Source: Phlebotomus papatasi (Eukaryota > Arthropoda > Insecta > Diptera > Psychodidae). From it: 64,000 bases of DNA. This document shows, piece after piece, positions 24,323 through 36,978 of the stretch. Each line of letters starts with the position of its first letter. The stretch's first letter is position 1. The stretch lies in assembly GCF_024763615.1 (NCBI RefSeq), contig NC_077223.1, positions 10,416,001 to 10,480,000 on the forward strand. Reading direction: 5' to 3'. The notes under the pieces were generated by a model, which was given only the letters and a program-made list of their open reading frames with translations, had not been told where the DNA came from and did no database searches. The position numbers were made by a program, and so were the translations under genes.

Positions 24323-26289
24323 GGCATGATAAGCATAGCTTCGAACTCATATTGAGCATTCAACAAAGTCTTTTCTATTTCGCTGCTTATTCCATACCTT
24401 TTCGCAGGCATAAAGTTTATATTTGTGCATATAAAACCAGGTAATACAACATTAGGCAAGTAATGATAATTTTTTATGACTTCTTAGCTGTGATCATGCA
24501 CATTCACATAAGAGATCGCAAAAATTCTTTGTAGCGCGAAAATCGGTTCTCAATAGGATTAGTTGCAGTGGTGGAACTTCCCACAGCCCTGAAGAGACTC
24601 TACGTCTCAATTTTCTTCTTAAATGCAAAGAGTCTAAGAGTGTTTGGTCCCTAATCTCATTCTTGGATGTCATCGGCATCTTTGGCATCAACACCAAAAA
24701 GAACCGTGGCACAAGACGAAGCTAAGGGTAAAGCAGACGAGGCGAGAAATGTTTCGGTGTCATGTTAACACTGTCGAGTAGCAGGTGACATGGGACTTGA
24801 ACATAAATTTCAACATCTCACAACTTCCAATCACGAGATGAGCTTCTCATATGAGGAACAGTGCAAGCCGAGAGGCAGATCATTGAATTGAAATTTGTGT
24901 CATCTTGTCATGTTGATTAGCATTCATCGTTTTCTCTCCTAAGTCAAAGAGGCACATAGAGATTTTTTTCCACGAATTCTGCCCGAGAAACTTTCTGAGG
25001 TTTTACTAAATACAAAATTTGAAAACAAAAAAGTTGCCATTCATCTTCCCAATTCGCCATATTTCTCATGAATTTTATGATTTTTCATCTTTGCCAAATG
25101 ATCGTCTCAGACAGATTTTACGGCGATTCAATGAAGATGCACGTGTCGCGTTAAATATCAAAGAGATTATGCAAAGTGAAAGGAATTCCGTGAGAATTGT
25201 TGTTTCTGTGTGAGATATTGATGGTATATTTTGTAAACTGCGTATTTTTTTTCTGAGAATTTTTGCTCTCGACAATTGTTGATTTAAGTGACGCAGAGGC
25301 CTCTCATAGGGCACAGGAATCGTTATATTGTTCGGTGTGGATTTTCAAGGAAATAATTCAAAATGATTTTTCATGGTTATTGGACCCTTGAAGGGCTTCC
25401 AAGTGGATTTATATCCCAAAAGATCAGTTTTGGACCATTCTCACCGACACACGACGATCGTCTTTTCTTGTGCGTGAGCGCCTCTGGTGAGATCTTAAAG
25501 CTGCGGTGAGGATTAAAGGCACCTCAAGAGACTCCTCAAGTGTCTCTCGTGTTCTCCTCCTTCTGGGGGTCAATTTCATCTTTTTTTTTCTTGCTTCTCG
25601 ATTATCTCAGCAGCTGGGTGACAAAGATCTTCGACTGCTACTGAAATTTCTTGTTGGAATGGTTGGAATTCTCCCTGTCCTCGGATTGCCTCTCTCGAAA
25701 TATTTCTGGTGATTAATTGTGTGAATCGAGATGATGGTGTAGCCAGGCAAAAAAATATTCCACCCTAGATTTATATTTGGGATAATTTTTTTTTGCCGTC
25801 CGGGTATTTTGCAATGTTATAGGAGAATTTGTTGCATTCAGTTCAGAGTCAATGGGTCTCACTCGGAGACCACAAACTGCTGCCGGATTCGCATGAGTTC
25901 CTCCTGCATTGATGCACATCCGAGAGGCTTCAATGCATAATAGACTGAAGTTTTTCCTTTTTTCATGCCCTCGTCTTGTGCTCTCAATTTCTCGAGAATT
26001 GGATTCCTCCGGGATTTGTGTCTGTTGTTGCTCGAACTCTGTAGAGACAGCAATGTATATAATCCGTCGCTTTTATGATATATATGAAGTCTTGAAGGCA
26101 GAAGCCAAACGGTAGTAGATAGCGATATAAGGTCTAATGATTACTTGTCCCAATAACTTGTTAATGAAACCATTAGACATTTGACCGTTCATTTTTGGAT
26201 ATAATAGTGTAAATTCCAAATATATTAATTACATTTGTTATTTTCAATCACATTGGTATGACCTTCATTTGACCTTCACTATTGCAAAA

Positions 26290-27290
26290 TTATGTATCTC
26301 CTTGCCAAACTTTAAATCGTACGACAAATTCAATTTCTTCTCTTCGGCCGTGTCTCTGGTTAGGTCCTACCTCAGTGAACGCACTCAGAGGGAGAAGCGG
26401 GTCATTGTTGGGCCCAGTTATCTCCTCATTGTTTATCTATGACCTTTCATTAGTCTTACTCGGTTACTCTTACCGGATCCCGGTCAAAATCCCGAAAGCC
26501 AAAATTCCGAAAGCCAAAATCCTGAACGCCAATATCCCGAATTCTGAAAAGTGCTAAAGGGAAATTTTCTGTGTCTTGGGAAATTATTTTGCACATTATC
26601 CTCCATATAATTCCTTCCCTTTCAAGATTTTGAACAATCGGGATTTTGGCTTTCGGAATTTAGGTTTTCGGAATTTTGGCCCTTTCGGGATTTTGGTTGC
26701 CTCCGACTCTTGCCACCTATACGCAAATGATCTTTAAGTGTTTTCTGATAGAGTCTTGGGAAATTCGGAATGGCCTCCATATAAACCCTAAAAAGTCACA
26801 GACCCTTGTAATATCCAAAAAGCTGTTTTGTGATCCGATTACGGTGCGTCAATTTCAACTCGTCTTTCTCCTGAATAGACCACCTTTCTCTTATTAACCA
26901 AAGAGTTTATTGTACTCACTCTGTGAACTCTTCGAAGATATTGCAAGCTCACGCCAAAAAATACTCTATTGCTCCTGGTTAAGGCGTATAGCCGTAACTT
27001 ATGGGAATGAGGTTCCCCGGTCTACGGAGGCCTTCCACGTAATCTTCCGTGACTGTGCTAAGTGTGACTGATCAGATCTCTAAGCATTGTAACATTCTGG
27101 TGGATTGTGATCATCCATAATTTCTCCGTCTGAGAGCGGTGACATTCCTTTTCCGTGTGATCATTTCCAGGAGGTCTCAATATACTTAGTCTCATTCCTA
27201 ATTTTCGGAACCTCTGCCAAGGTCTACCGACTCTTGGTTTCTAGGATACCTTGCGCTAACTATAATCATCAGATGTATCGTAAGCTTTTT
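26290..27290 (+). pseudogene. Degenerate non-LTR reverse transcriptase, interrupted by a TIR element
   Basis: Frames shift repeatedly, but the order of reverse-transcriptase landmarks is kept: LVRSYLSERTQRE (about 26358-26396), GSLLGPVISSLFIYDLS (about 26398-26448), HLYANDL at the catalytic YADD position (about 26710, second Asp kept, first replaced by Asn), and NGLHINPKKSQTLVISK (about 26770-26822). These match the fingers-to-thumb order of Jockey/I-type LINE enzymes. A 225-bp TIR element (26478-26702) sits between the SLF.DL box and the YADD box. The 3' limit is uncertain; sequence to about 27290 looks like eroded thumb or C-terminal coding DNA. Not functional. Confidence 0.65.
26478..26702. 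mobile_element. Family K element (AAAATCCCGAAAGCC ends), copy 1
   Basis: Left end has repeated units ccgaaagccaaaat; right end has the complement (attttggctttcggaattt onward, ending cgggattttgg). It is inserted in reverse-transcriptase remnant DNA. Further copies at 38293 and 59605 share the centre (tgggaaatta and atatccttc-type blocks). Confidence 0.7.
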
Positions 27291-28461
27291 CCAAAGGGGA
27301 TCGTTTTATTTATTTTTATCCTCCAGAGTGCCAGAGGCGGCTCAGATTTTGTGAACCGATGTTTGTAAATTAATTTCAAACGATTTTGAACTTTTCAAAA
27401 TACTGGCTTGGACCATTAAACCCTTTTAGTCTAAACAATTAATGCAAAACCAATTTTTTTAGGGTATATCGAAATGACGACTTTTAGCATTTCGCAAAGC
27501 TTAAACACTTTGTCACTTTTTTTTGTTATTAATTGTGCTATAACAGAAAAACTTTGACAATTTTCCTGACCAACATACGGTTCCTCCATGGTGATATTTT
27601 CTGCAATACCCAGCGGAAAGAGTTGAGAAAAAAGAATCAGCAAAGATGGCAGGAAGATTTGTGTCAGACAAACCTGGTGACATGTTAATTTCAAGGAAAA
27701 TTTCCTCTGCAAATGATGTGTTGCTTGGTGGGAAATAAATTGCATTTTTTCGTCTTTCTTCTTTTTCCAATTTTCATCTCATCAGCAATGCACAGTTTTT
27801 CCTCCTCGGCTAGGAAAAATTCTCAATTTTCCATCAGGTGTATTCATCCTTCATTTTCGCATTTTTTGCCGGAAACCAGGAAAGTGCAACGAAATTGAAT
27901 TGAAAAGGGGTTTCGTTCGGGGGAGTGAGATAAACATTCGCTGAGAATGTCACCCTCATTCGTGGAATCACCTTCAAACTGAGATCAAAGTCGGAAAATA
28001 TTGGTTTGGGACAAATTGAATTAACGTTCAATGAATTTTTACGACATACAGAAAGCGATTGTGGAAACATTTGAGGACTCTTGTGGGATTTCCTCTTCGA
28101 AATCTACAACAATTTCCCTTTAATCGTCGTATCATTCGTTAAAGTTGGGGTGCGACTGGGAAATTTTGTAATAAAAGTGTTCTGAAGGGCATCAAATATG
28201 GTGAATGTGGTGCGAGTTCATGTCAGTTGAATATCCCTCAAGAAAAAACATATTTATAAAATTTACAAATTAAATTATTCATAATTCGTAATATTTTTCA
28301 CAAAAAACTCTGTTCTAATTAAAAAAAAGGAACACACGGGCAATAAATTTCGTATAACATACTGAAATTTGATCGATATCGAATATGGATTTCGATTATA
28401 TATTTATCATCGAAATTTCGAAAATCTAACTTTCGATTATAACGCCTCTTAAAGTGTTGTA

Positions 28462-28580
28462 GGGGCGACCGGGGCAGAACTATTCATTGAAATATTTACC
28501 AGTCTCATACAAACATTTTTTGTAGAAATTATACGCAATGAAAAATTTCATTTAGTGGCTAATTTTACCCCGGTCTCTCC
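28462..28580. mobile_element. Family C-type TIR element, short (119 bp)
   Basis: Ends GGGGCGACCGGGGCAGAAC and ttttaccccggtctctcc, with TA on both sides. Only the ends resemble family C. Confidence 0.6.
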
Positions 28581-28620
28581 TAGCTTTTCACGAGATCTTT
28601 CATTTAAGCTTCTATATATG

Positions 28621-28884
28621 CAGGGGGTGACATGAGGTCTGAAAAATGCGACCAGTTTTAGTGTAAATTTTTCTCTGTTTTCCTAGACATTTCACGAGAT
28701 ATCTCCAAAACTACGTAGGTTGCCAATTTCGGGTTTTCGGTTGCCTATTCAATATTAAGTTGGCTTCTATTTTGCATTTATATTTTTTGCAATTTCATTC
28801 TACACTGACAGGAAACAGCTAATAAATCCAAAAGTTTTTTCGGCCCGCTAGAAACATATGGGAAACAGGAAATGTCATGCCCTT
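28621..28884 (-). mobile_element. Family O TIR element, copy 2
   Basis: Reverse-complement copy of 17655-17922: starts CAGGGGGTGACATGAGG, continues acgagatatctccaaaacta and ends aaatgtcatgcccttg. Differences are scattered, so neither copy is a recent insertion. Confidence 0.7.
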
Positions 28885-28983
28885 GTATACATGTATAACT
28901 ACTTTAGAATATAGTGCCATGAACGTCTTAATTTAAGCTCAGGATATAAAGATAACTACTTAAGAACAATATTCACTGTCATT

Positions 28984-29025
28984 CGAAGGCATGAATGTTC
29001 GAAGGTAGAGTACTTTCCCCTACCT
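28984..29025. repeat. Solo end related to the palindromic element at 7641
   Basis: cgaaggcatgaatgttcgaa followed by ggtagagtactttcccctac matches the right arm of the 7641 element. No matching left arm was found close by. Confidence 0.45.
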
Positions 29026-29106
29026 CGCCAAAACGTAAAGAGCCGACATTAACTTAAGATACTATTTTTGGCGAATGTTTTTTTATTATAATCGAAAGCT
29101 CTAAGC

Positions 29107-29235
29107 CAGAGGTGTGCAAAAACCGTTAAAAACCGAATAAACGTCAAAATAAGTTTGTTCTGGTAGCATTTTGACCATTGACGTACATGTTTCATTTGAC
29201 GTTTATTCGGTTTCAACGGTTCTTGCACGCCTCTG
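29107..29235. mobile_element. Palindromic short element (129 bp)
   Basis: Left arm cagaggtgtgcaaaaaccgt, then aaaccgaataaacgtcaaa; right arm tttgacgtttattcggtttc, then aacggttcttgcacgcctctg. One copy only in this window. Confidence 0.7.
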
Positions 29236-30189
29236 CTCTAAGCAATCTTAACCATTTCAAATGCTTAACGAAACTTAACGAAACGTAGATTTCATTTATT
29301 GTGTCTATTTTTTTATCAAATTGTCTCCTTTCAGTAAACACAAAGTTTTTTTTTTAAGATTTTGAGTGTAAAATGTGGGTGAGAAACTGTAAAAGCTCCC
29401 TACGGTTTTTGTTTTCGTTCAGTTTTTTTTATTTTGTTTCTTTTGTGTACTTCTGCTTCAGTAGATTTCCATTCTTCAAGTGTGGCGACGAGGGCGAATA
29501 ACAACAAAAAAAATGGTTCTCCCAGAACAAAAAGCATCGCAATGAAAAGAATGTGGAAAAGATATGGTGTGGTGGTGTGTAAAAAAAAGCACGCGCGCGT
29601 TTTGTTACATTCGTCAATAAAATAACGCTGAAAAACGATAAAAATTTCAGAACCTCCAAGCAGAATTTATTTAATGGTTTCTTGAGAAAATTCTCTTGCT
29701 TTATTGTTGACCAGTTTGTGTGTTGAGTGTATCTTATGCTTTTGCAATTTTTTTTTCCTACCTCTTTTTCAATTGAGGTTATGATGGGTTTATAGTGGGT
29801 GGATTAAGTATATTCTCACGCACCTTTTCCCTTCGTTCATTCACAAATTACTGTCGAATTTATCAAGTGCTTGATTGTAGAGTGATAATTTAATTCTAAT
29901 TTCCGGAAGTCTCCCCCGAATGAGCTTCTTTTGGAGGAAATGGCCTTCGTGCTATGACTAATTTGGATGTCATCAATGAAAAATTGATGCGTGTGTCTAA
30001 ATGTCTCAATTATTGTGTCAAAGAAAATATTTTTCTTATAGTTCTTCTTCCTGTTGACATGTGACACGATATTTTGGCGCCCTTTTTGCTTCTCGTGGCG
30101 CCTTTTGAGGGAAATATGAGAATGGGAGACTGCTTAGCCCTATAAATAATGAGTCGCGCTTGCTTGAAGGGATCGGATATATGCTTATA

Positions 30190-30526
30190 CAGTAGAGCCT
30201 CGCTATGGGCCATATTTGGTTCCAGATTTGACACTTGGGTCGCACTACTCCATATCATTTTTTTAAAATTATCAACGACTTTTGGTATTGAAATTGCTCG
30301 ACGGCTTCCACTTTCTTTGCGATTGTGGTACTTGTCCTCGCTCTCTTCATTATGGATCACAATTATCACAACTACTCAATAAAGCTTGCGAAAAATATTA
30401 AAATAATTATGACAACATTGCATGTCGCGTACTAAAAAACATAACCTAACTTAAAATCAGTGTTTTGAAATCAACGGTCGATAAATTGTGAGCTATAGAG
30501 CAATGGCCTATAGCGGGGTTCTACTG
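30190..30526 (+). mobile_element. CAGTAGAGYCTCGCTAT TIR element (337 bp), copy 1
   Basis: Ends CAGTAGAGCCTCGCTATGGG and ctatagcggggttctactg, flanked by TA. The whole body recurs at 36979 in the same orientation. CAGTAGA..CTCG ends at a TA are reminiscent of pogo/Tigger-type MITEs (inference). ORFs on both strands within it are by-products. Confidence 0.75.
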
Positions 30527-32638
30527 TATGCATATATATGCCCCCTGATAACTTTAAAAATGTGCAAACCGACCATTTGCCTCTTAAATAACATGATTTC
30601 ATAATATAACCGGTAACAGGATGTTGATTGGACACATTTGACAATTTTGAGCTACTTTTTCAAATTTGTCAAGAAACTTTTGGCCGATGAAAAATATTCA
30701 ACTTTTGGAAAAGAATTATTTTTGATATGAAATCAAATTAATTTTTTTTTTTGAAACATAAATAACATCTATGGATTACAGGCAATTCATTTACAAAAAG
30801 AAAATTTTAAAAAGTATTTTTTTTCTGTCATTTTTTCCATTGGATTCCTCGAACATTGCTTTGTCAAGAAACTTTTGGCCGATATACTTACCAAAACAAC
30901 ATTATTTTAAAAGATTCTAATCTTTCTCATTGAGCTTTGCTAATTTGTCCATGGAGACCAGAGCGTAATAATCCAAGAGAACAGATGGAACATTCCATAG
31001 AGGCTTGTATGGAACAATGTGGAATATTCCTTATAGGGGAGACTGCTTTTGAAAAGTACTTTAAGTTGCAATTCAATTCCTTTCGTTGCACTTTTCTGCA
31101 AATAATAGTTAAATGATTTGTTGGAGTGTCGTGTGACTTCTTCATGTTGCAACATATTGGTCACATTGAAGGCTTTGTTTTTGTCTTTTAAGAGGGTGGC
31201 GCTTAACAAAGCAATTTTTCTTCTTTTTTATTTTATTTTTCAAAATGCGTCTAAAGAGAGTATTATTTTTCACGAGCTTGTTTGTTTGGAACACATGACG
31301 AAATGTTTTAGCAAGCAATTTGTCCAAGAAATAAATATCTGCACGCCATCTCACTCACTGTTTATGTTTGGTGATTGTTAACAAAGTTTTGTAGCTCAAC
31401 TTATCGGCACTTTAATCAACAAACTTGTATGTTTTGTTTCACTCGTCAATTCATTGGGTGTTGCGTTTAATTTGAGGGATACTGTAACATAGTTGTTCTT
31501 AGGATATTTTGTGGCAATATCTGCTTAAATGCGACAACTATTTGGTTGCCTTGACTCAAATTTGTTAGCGTGAAGTGAAAAATATTGGCAAATGATTTCA
31601 TGCAAAAAAAAATCTGCAAAGACATTTTTATGAAACTCTTCAAAATTGTTAACAAAAAAAAAGAAACATTTTGGCGGAAAATTAGCAAACAAACCTCCTT
31701 CTTCTGGTTTACTTTATTTTGTTTCTCAAGAGAAATGACCCATGTAAAAAAAATCCATAAAATTCATAAGTATAGCAACAAATTGTGGTTAGCTTTTGTT
31801 GTTTCTCCTTCAAATGGTTCAATATTTTTTTTTCTTGAGATGCTTTTGGTGTCTCAAGTCTTCCTTTAGCCTCTTTCTCCTCATTCATTTGTGCACTATT
31901 TTACGATTATACCCCTTACTGTAAAATGCACAACTCTTTGTTGGGCAATAAACAAAATAGTCGATAAAGTTTAACTCTTTCGTGTTTGTAGATCAATGTC
32001 ATTTCATAAAGTGGCCATATATTGTAAGATTGTTGATTACTTCAGCTAAAAGAAATCACGTTTTGCATGAAACTATGTATAATATCGCTGGAAGATGATG
32101 ATTCGGGTGCCAATGTTGCAGGCCAAGTGACAAGCTTCCACAATACCAAGAGTATGATGGCCATAAAATGATGAGATCGCTTTGGAAATGGCGAATTTTG
32201 TGTGATGTAAAACATCCTCAAAGTACCTCATAAATGTTGGGAAGATGAAACATTTTTGCTTCTTTAGTTGAATTGTCAACATTTATGGCACTATCTTGGG
32301 GAAGAACTTTTCGATGATGATCGAAAGAACACCAACATGATCGTCAATCTCATCTCATTTCTTGCATGTCATGTCTTAAAATCTTCTCAAATGCGGATAT
32401 TTTTTTCTGATTTTTATCATCTCTCATTTATTTACGATTCTCTCGCCCCTTACCGTACATCAACAATTTTACAGTCATCATCAACTTCTAGTGTTTGTGG
32501 AATCGGGGCACAGAAAAAAAGAGAAATAACCCAAGAAGAAAGTTTTTTGCAAGGTCAAAAAGATTTTGAGCAGTGCAATAAAAAGATGAAGAATTTCAAA
32601 AAAATTACCTCCCACAATTTGATAAAATCTGTTTTATA

Positions 32639-32818
32639 GGGAAAAGCGCGCTACATTCGGACGACTCAAGCTTCTAACAATTCACTTTTTCAATGTGTTT
32701 TAAATTAATTTGGGCCATTATAATATTATTTTTTAAAGCTTTTGGTGAAATCCATAAAAAAAACATAGAAAAAAATTGAGTTTCCCGAAGCTTGAGTCAC
32801 CCGAAGCATGATTTCTCT
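32639..32818. mobile_element. TIR element (~180 bp), distant relative of family D
   Basis: Left end GGGAAAAGCGCGCTACATTC, then gactcaagcttc; right end gaagcttgagtcacccgaag, then catgatttctc. TA on both sides. Ends resemble family D, but the body differs. Confidence 0.55.
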
Positions 32819-33244
32819 TAGTTGTTAAATTTTAACCCATAATTGCGATGAAAATAAGTAATTTTATTTAAAAAAAAAAATGCCAAACAGTGCTTTTTAC
32901 CTATTTTTCTATTGAAAGTTGAAACGATTGAAATTTAAAAAGAACTATTGTAGAATCAACTATTTTTTATATCTCTCTTGAAGTCATTAAAACTTGCAGA
33001 ATCGGAAAATATGCATTCAGAATGACAATAAATCTAATGAGTTATTAAAATAATTAATTACTAGACTCTGAGATAAATATTTTATGATAAGGATTTAATA
33101 ACAGAACATTAATTCACGAATATAAAAGAATTAGTTCTAATCCTTTTTAGTAAAATGGCATTACTTCTAGGTTTGATATTTCCTTTAATTAAAACTACGA
33201 TTATATAAATAATTCTTAATTTATCAATTGATTTTAATTGGTTA

Positions 33245-33392
33245 ATGCCCAGCGCACAATAACTTTTGTTTATAAACATGTTTTCAAAATCTTCTATTAG
33301 AGTGAGCGAGATGACTAGATGTAGATCTCACTCACTCTCATTGAAATGTCAAAAATATGTTTACTAAACAAAAGTTAATGTGCGCCAGGCAT
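33245..33392. mobile_element. Palindromic short element (148 bp)
   Basis: Left arm tgcccagcgcacaataactt, then ttgtttataaacat; right arm atgtttactaaacaaaagtt, then aatgtgcgccaggca. A second inner pair (gagtgagcgagat / atctcactcactctc) makes the hairpin almost continuous. Confidence 0.7.
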
Positions 33393-33516
33393 AAGTGGGT
33401 CTTCTAATTCCCAATGAAAACTGTTTTTTTTTTGTTTTTCTTTTAGATTTTTTTTTGATATTAGGGGCTAATAGAAAGCATAAGCTTTAATCTTTTCTTC
33501 CTCTAAGAAATTAGTA

Positions 33517-33713
33517 GGGGAAGGTGGGGATACTTTGAGCTGTGGGGCTACATTGATATATGATTTTTTTGCCTATTTCCAAAAGAAGACGGTCCTTACA
33601 ATTATTTATTGTAGAACCACAACGGTTTTGTCTATTCAAATTACATTATGTTAAAACCCAGTTTCCTTTAAAAATATGCGAAGAAACGTGAAACAATATA
33701 GCCTCACCTCCCC
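33517..33713. mobile_element. Family C-like TIR element (197 bp)
   Basis: Ends GGGGAAGGTGGGGATACTTT and tatagcctcacctcccc, flanked by TA. Inner sequence differs from the other family C copies. Confidence 0.5.
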
Positions 33714-34102
33714 TACACAGGATTTCTCGAAAATTAATGAACCAATTTAAATGAAATCTCGCAAACTTCTGCTAGAAAGAAATTATTTAGTTCTTGAACG
33801 AAAGATTTTATATTTTCTCTATCACAATTTATTTGGTAACAGAGAGTTGTATTTTTTTAATGAAATTTTTCAAAAATTCCAAATTTCAATATTTTTAAAA
33901 TACTTTGTTTAAGTAAAAGTTTTGCTCACTAAAAAAAAATTGGTTTTGTATTTTCAAACGAACCTAATTTGAATAATCTTTTTTAAAGTTTTCTTTTACA
34001 AAGAGATCTTTGAGCATAAGGTCCATACAACTAAATTTTTATGACGCGCATAATTTTAAATGACAAATTTCCATTCTATTTAAAAAAAAATTAGAGAATG
34101 TA

Positions 34103-34323
34103 GGGAAAGTGCCCAGGCTTTGCACGGTCTCAAGCTTCATAATAACTATATAAATTTTTCATATGTGTCTGAATTAATTTGGCTCCGCAATATTATTTTA
34201 AAAACTGCGCACTTTCCCTAAGTTTTTAAAATATAGGTGCGATGAGTCACATTTATTCAGAACCATTGGAAAATTTTAGTCATTACGAAGCTGGGGATCG
34301 TACGAAACATTTGCACTTCCCCT
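34103..34323. mobile_element. Family D TIR element, copy 3
   Basis: Left end GGGAAAGTGCCCAGGCTTTG, right end cacttcccc, with TA on both sides. The internal blocks gatgagtcacatttattcag and tcattacgaagctggggat match the other family D copies. Confidence 0.75.
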
Positions 34324-34920
34324 ATGCTGTTTTTCAATATTTTCGACCCACGTAACTCCTTAATGATTTGATAATTTCGATAATTTTTTTCCTATTCATT
34401 AAAAAACAGAAGGGTCAAATATGGAAGCTGTTTGATCCTTTTCGTAAGGATGGATTACGTTTGATCCTTTGAGAGGTTCATTAGAATCTCTTGAAATTTT
34501 GTATGCTTAGATTAGATCATGTTTTATCATAACCTTATTACTCACAACATATCTCTCATCTGATCGAACTTTAAAGGCAACTTTTTCTTTGTTTTTATTC
34601 GTTTAGGAAAATACATGTCAAAAAAATCGATGCTTTAAAAAGATCTTCGTTGATCCTTTATTTCTGCCAGTATTGTCTGCAAGTTAAATCACCTAAAAAA
34701 ATAATAATAAATTTATGAAAAATTTATCTAAAATTTGAATGATAAATATTAATAGTACCTACTATTTTGTTAATCTACTATTGTAAATTCGACCAAAAAT
34801 ATGGGTTATATTTTAAACAGCCTTTGCGAAATTACCATTAGTAGAACTTTATTAAATAAAGAGTTGATTATGCAATTTTATTTTCATAACTGACTATTCC
34901 AAGAAATGCTTCAATAGAGT

Positions 34921-35068
34921 TTAACCCTTTAAGGACGATTGGGTCACCGGTGACCCAAAAACGAAATTTTTCCTACGACCATCTAAATTCTGCATCTGCA
35001 TTAAAAAGTCAGAAAAAATTATTTTTTCTGACCCCCGATTTTTGACTCACTCGTCCTTAAAGGGTTAA
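34921..35068. mobile_element. TTAA element (CCCTTTAAGGACG), copy 1, 148 bp
   Basis: Ends ttaaccctttaaggacga and tcgtccttaaagggttaa, perfect inverted ends with TTAA at both edges. The centre has gggtcaccggtgaccc, a 16-bp perfect palindrome. TTAA targets suit piggyBac-type MITEs; this is inferred. Confidence 0.75.
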
Positions 35069-36978
35069 ACAAATATTTAGTATATCATAGATGCAGGTGA
35101 CTTTCCCAATCTGCTGTTCGTAACTTTTTCTTTAATTTGGATATATAAGATTGATCTTTATCGATCAGATATGATAGATACATAGGATCGTTAAAGATCA
35201 ACCTTCAGTGTTTAAACCCGCATCTACGGTAATTGTTTTGACAAACGACTACAGGCGGAAGTAAGGGCACCTTCGAATTAGGGCACTTTTGAAACTGGGC
35301 GTTTTTCTCTAATTTTTAAATTGTATGACAATTTGGTATAAATCTTTACTGCCAAATTTTATAGGCTAATCATCTTAAGGTCTCAAATAGACTCAGGCTG
35401 ATCCTTGAGAATATTTAGTCTGTAAAATTTAGCAGTAAGAGATTAGTTAAAGGAAATTTATGCAAATGACCTCTAATTGATGATCCTTAGCCCTCAGTGT
35501 ATGACAGTTTCGAATAAATATTTACTGTCAAATTTTAGAGGCTAAACAGTTTTTCGGATTATCCTAACATCTGTACAAGCCTTTAAAAATCCTAATTAAG
35601 GAGGTAAATATTAAAATTTCAAGGTATAAGTGTACTGCAAAATTTTGTTTTATGTTAATTATTTCGTTAATGACGTCCTACTTTTTTGACACATTCATTC
35701 AAGTTATGTCTTCTATTCTATTTTCCAATGCCTTTTTGTGCTTAGAAAATAGCGTTCTGTAAACTCTTCCATTTTGGCTACAAATTACCAAGATATTGTG
35801 AAAGAAAAATTGCCACCTGAAACCACGTAATTTTCATCTTGTGTGTACTTGAAAACCATAAGAGAGCGCCCAGAAGGAGGAAGATGATGAAGATTTGGTT
35901 GCGGTTTTCTACATTTCTATATAAACCATCTTATATGGCAGCAATGGGCAGTTGTTGCAAAAAAGGAGGCAATGAAACACAAGAAGCTGGGCTTGCAATA
36001 CGCGATTTTATCCAAAGAAAGACAAGAGATAAAAATATGTTCTTCCATTTGCCTTTGCCTTTGTTGGGGCTGGGATATTTCATCATAAGACATCAACATG
36101 TATTCGAAGCATATTGGTCGTGGCGAGAGTTGCGAGATGGAAGGGCAATGGAGAAGCATAAGAAACACCAACAAATTGAAGCATATGGCGGAACGAATTG
36201 GCGAACCAGCATCGGGCAAAAGTCTCTAAAACCAAAACTTCACTCTTATACTTTCGTACTTGTTCTTTTTACCAAAACCACGTAACATCCAACATCAGTG
36301 AAGTATGGTGGAAAAAGTTGGAGACCACCTCCCGTCGATGGATATAATAAAAGCAGCACATCATCATCTAACATCGATTTAATGAATGAAAAAGAAGTTT
36401 CCGTACACTCGTCCGTCCACCCAGTTTCTCTCAATGCCTTTTAAAATAATAAGAGACTCAAATAAAACCACGCCACATCAAACTTTGCGGCATTTGGGCC
36501 TCTCACTGTTTAACTTCTTGCACATTCATCCCGGCAGACACGACCGTGGATGATCAATTCACGTGTGTCGGGGGAGAGAAAGACCGCACTTTTTCCCAAT
36601 AATCATTTTCTGCCCCCTCAAGGAGCCACTTTTTTTTTCCTCAAATTGCCCACTTTTGCCTATTTCTCCACGCATTACACCTTCAATGGAAATCCAATCA
36701 GCGATGGAAAAAAAAACCCTTTCCATTTCGCTCCCTCACTCATTTCACTCACTTTTTTTCCCGCCAAAAAAAACTCGCGTGATAGGCCAAATGCAGCGTG
36801 ATCAAAATTCGGAAAATCATTTGTTTTGAAGTGAATTTGGTTTCCAAGAAAAACTACTAAATAGTTTATTATGAATTGCTGATTGGTGTAAAAAGACATT
36901 GAAGACTTTGCAGGGTAATATATTTGTTCAATTTCTTACATGGAAGATTGCTAAAGCTGTATTCAGAACAAAGATTTA

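Noticed and set aside
30010..30382. ORFs on both strands, related to those at 36924-37172
   Set aside because: They lie in two copies of the same CAGTAGAG element and show no transposase motif.
36550..36829. Overlapping + strand ORFs of 83 and 88 codons
   Set aside because: Low-complexity Phe/Pro/Ser-rich reading of T/C-rich DNA; no family recognised.
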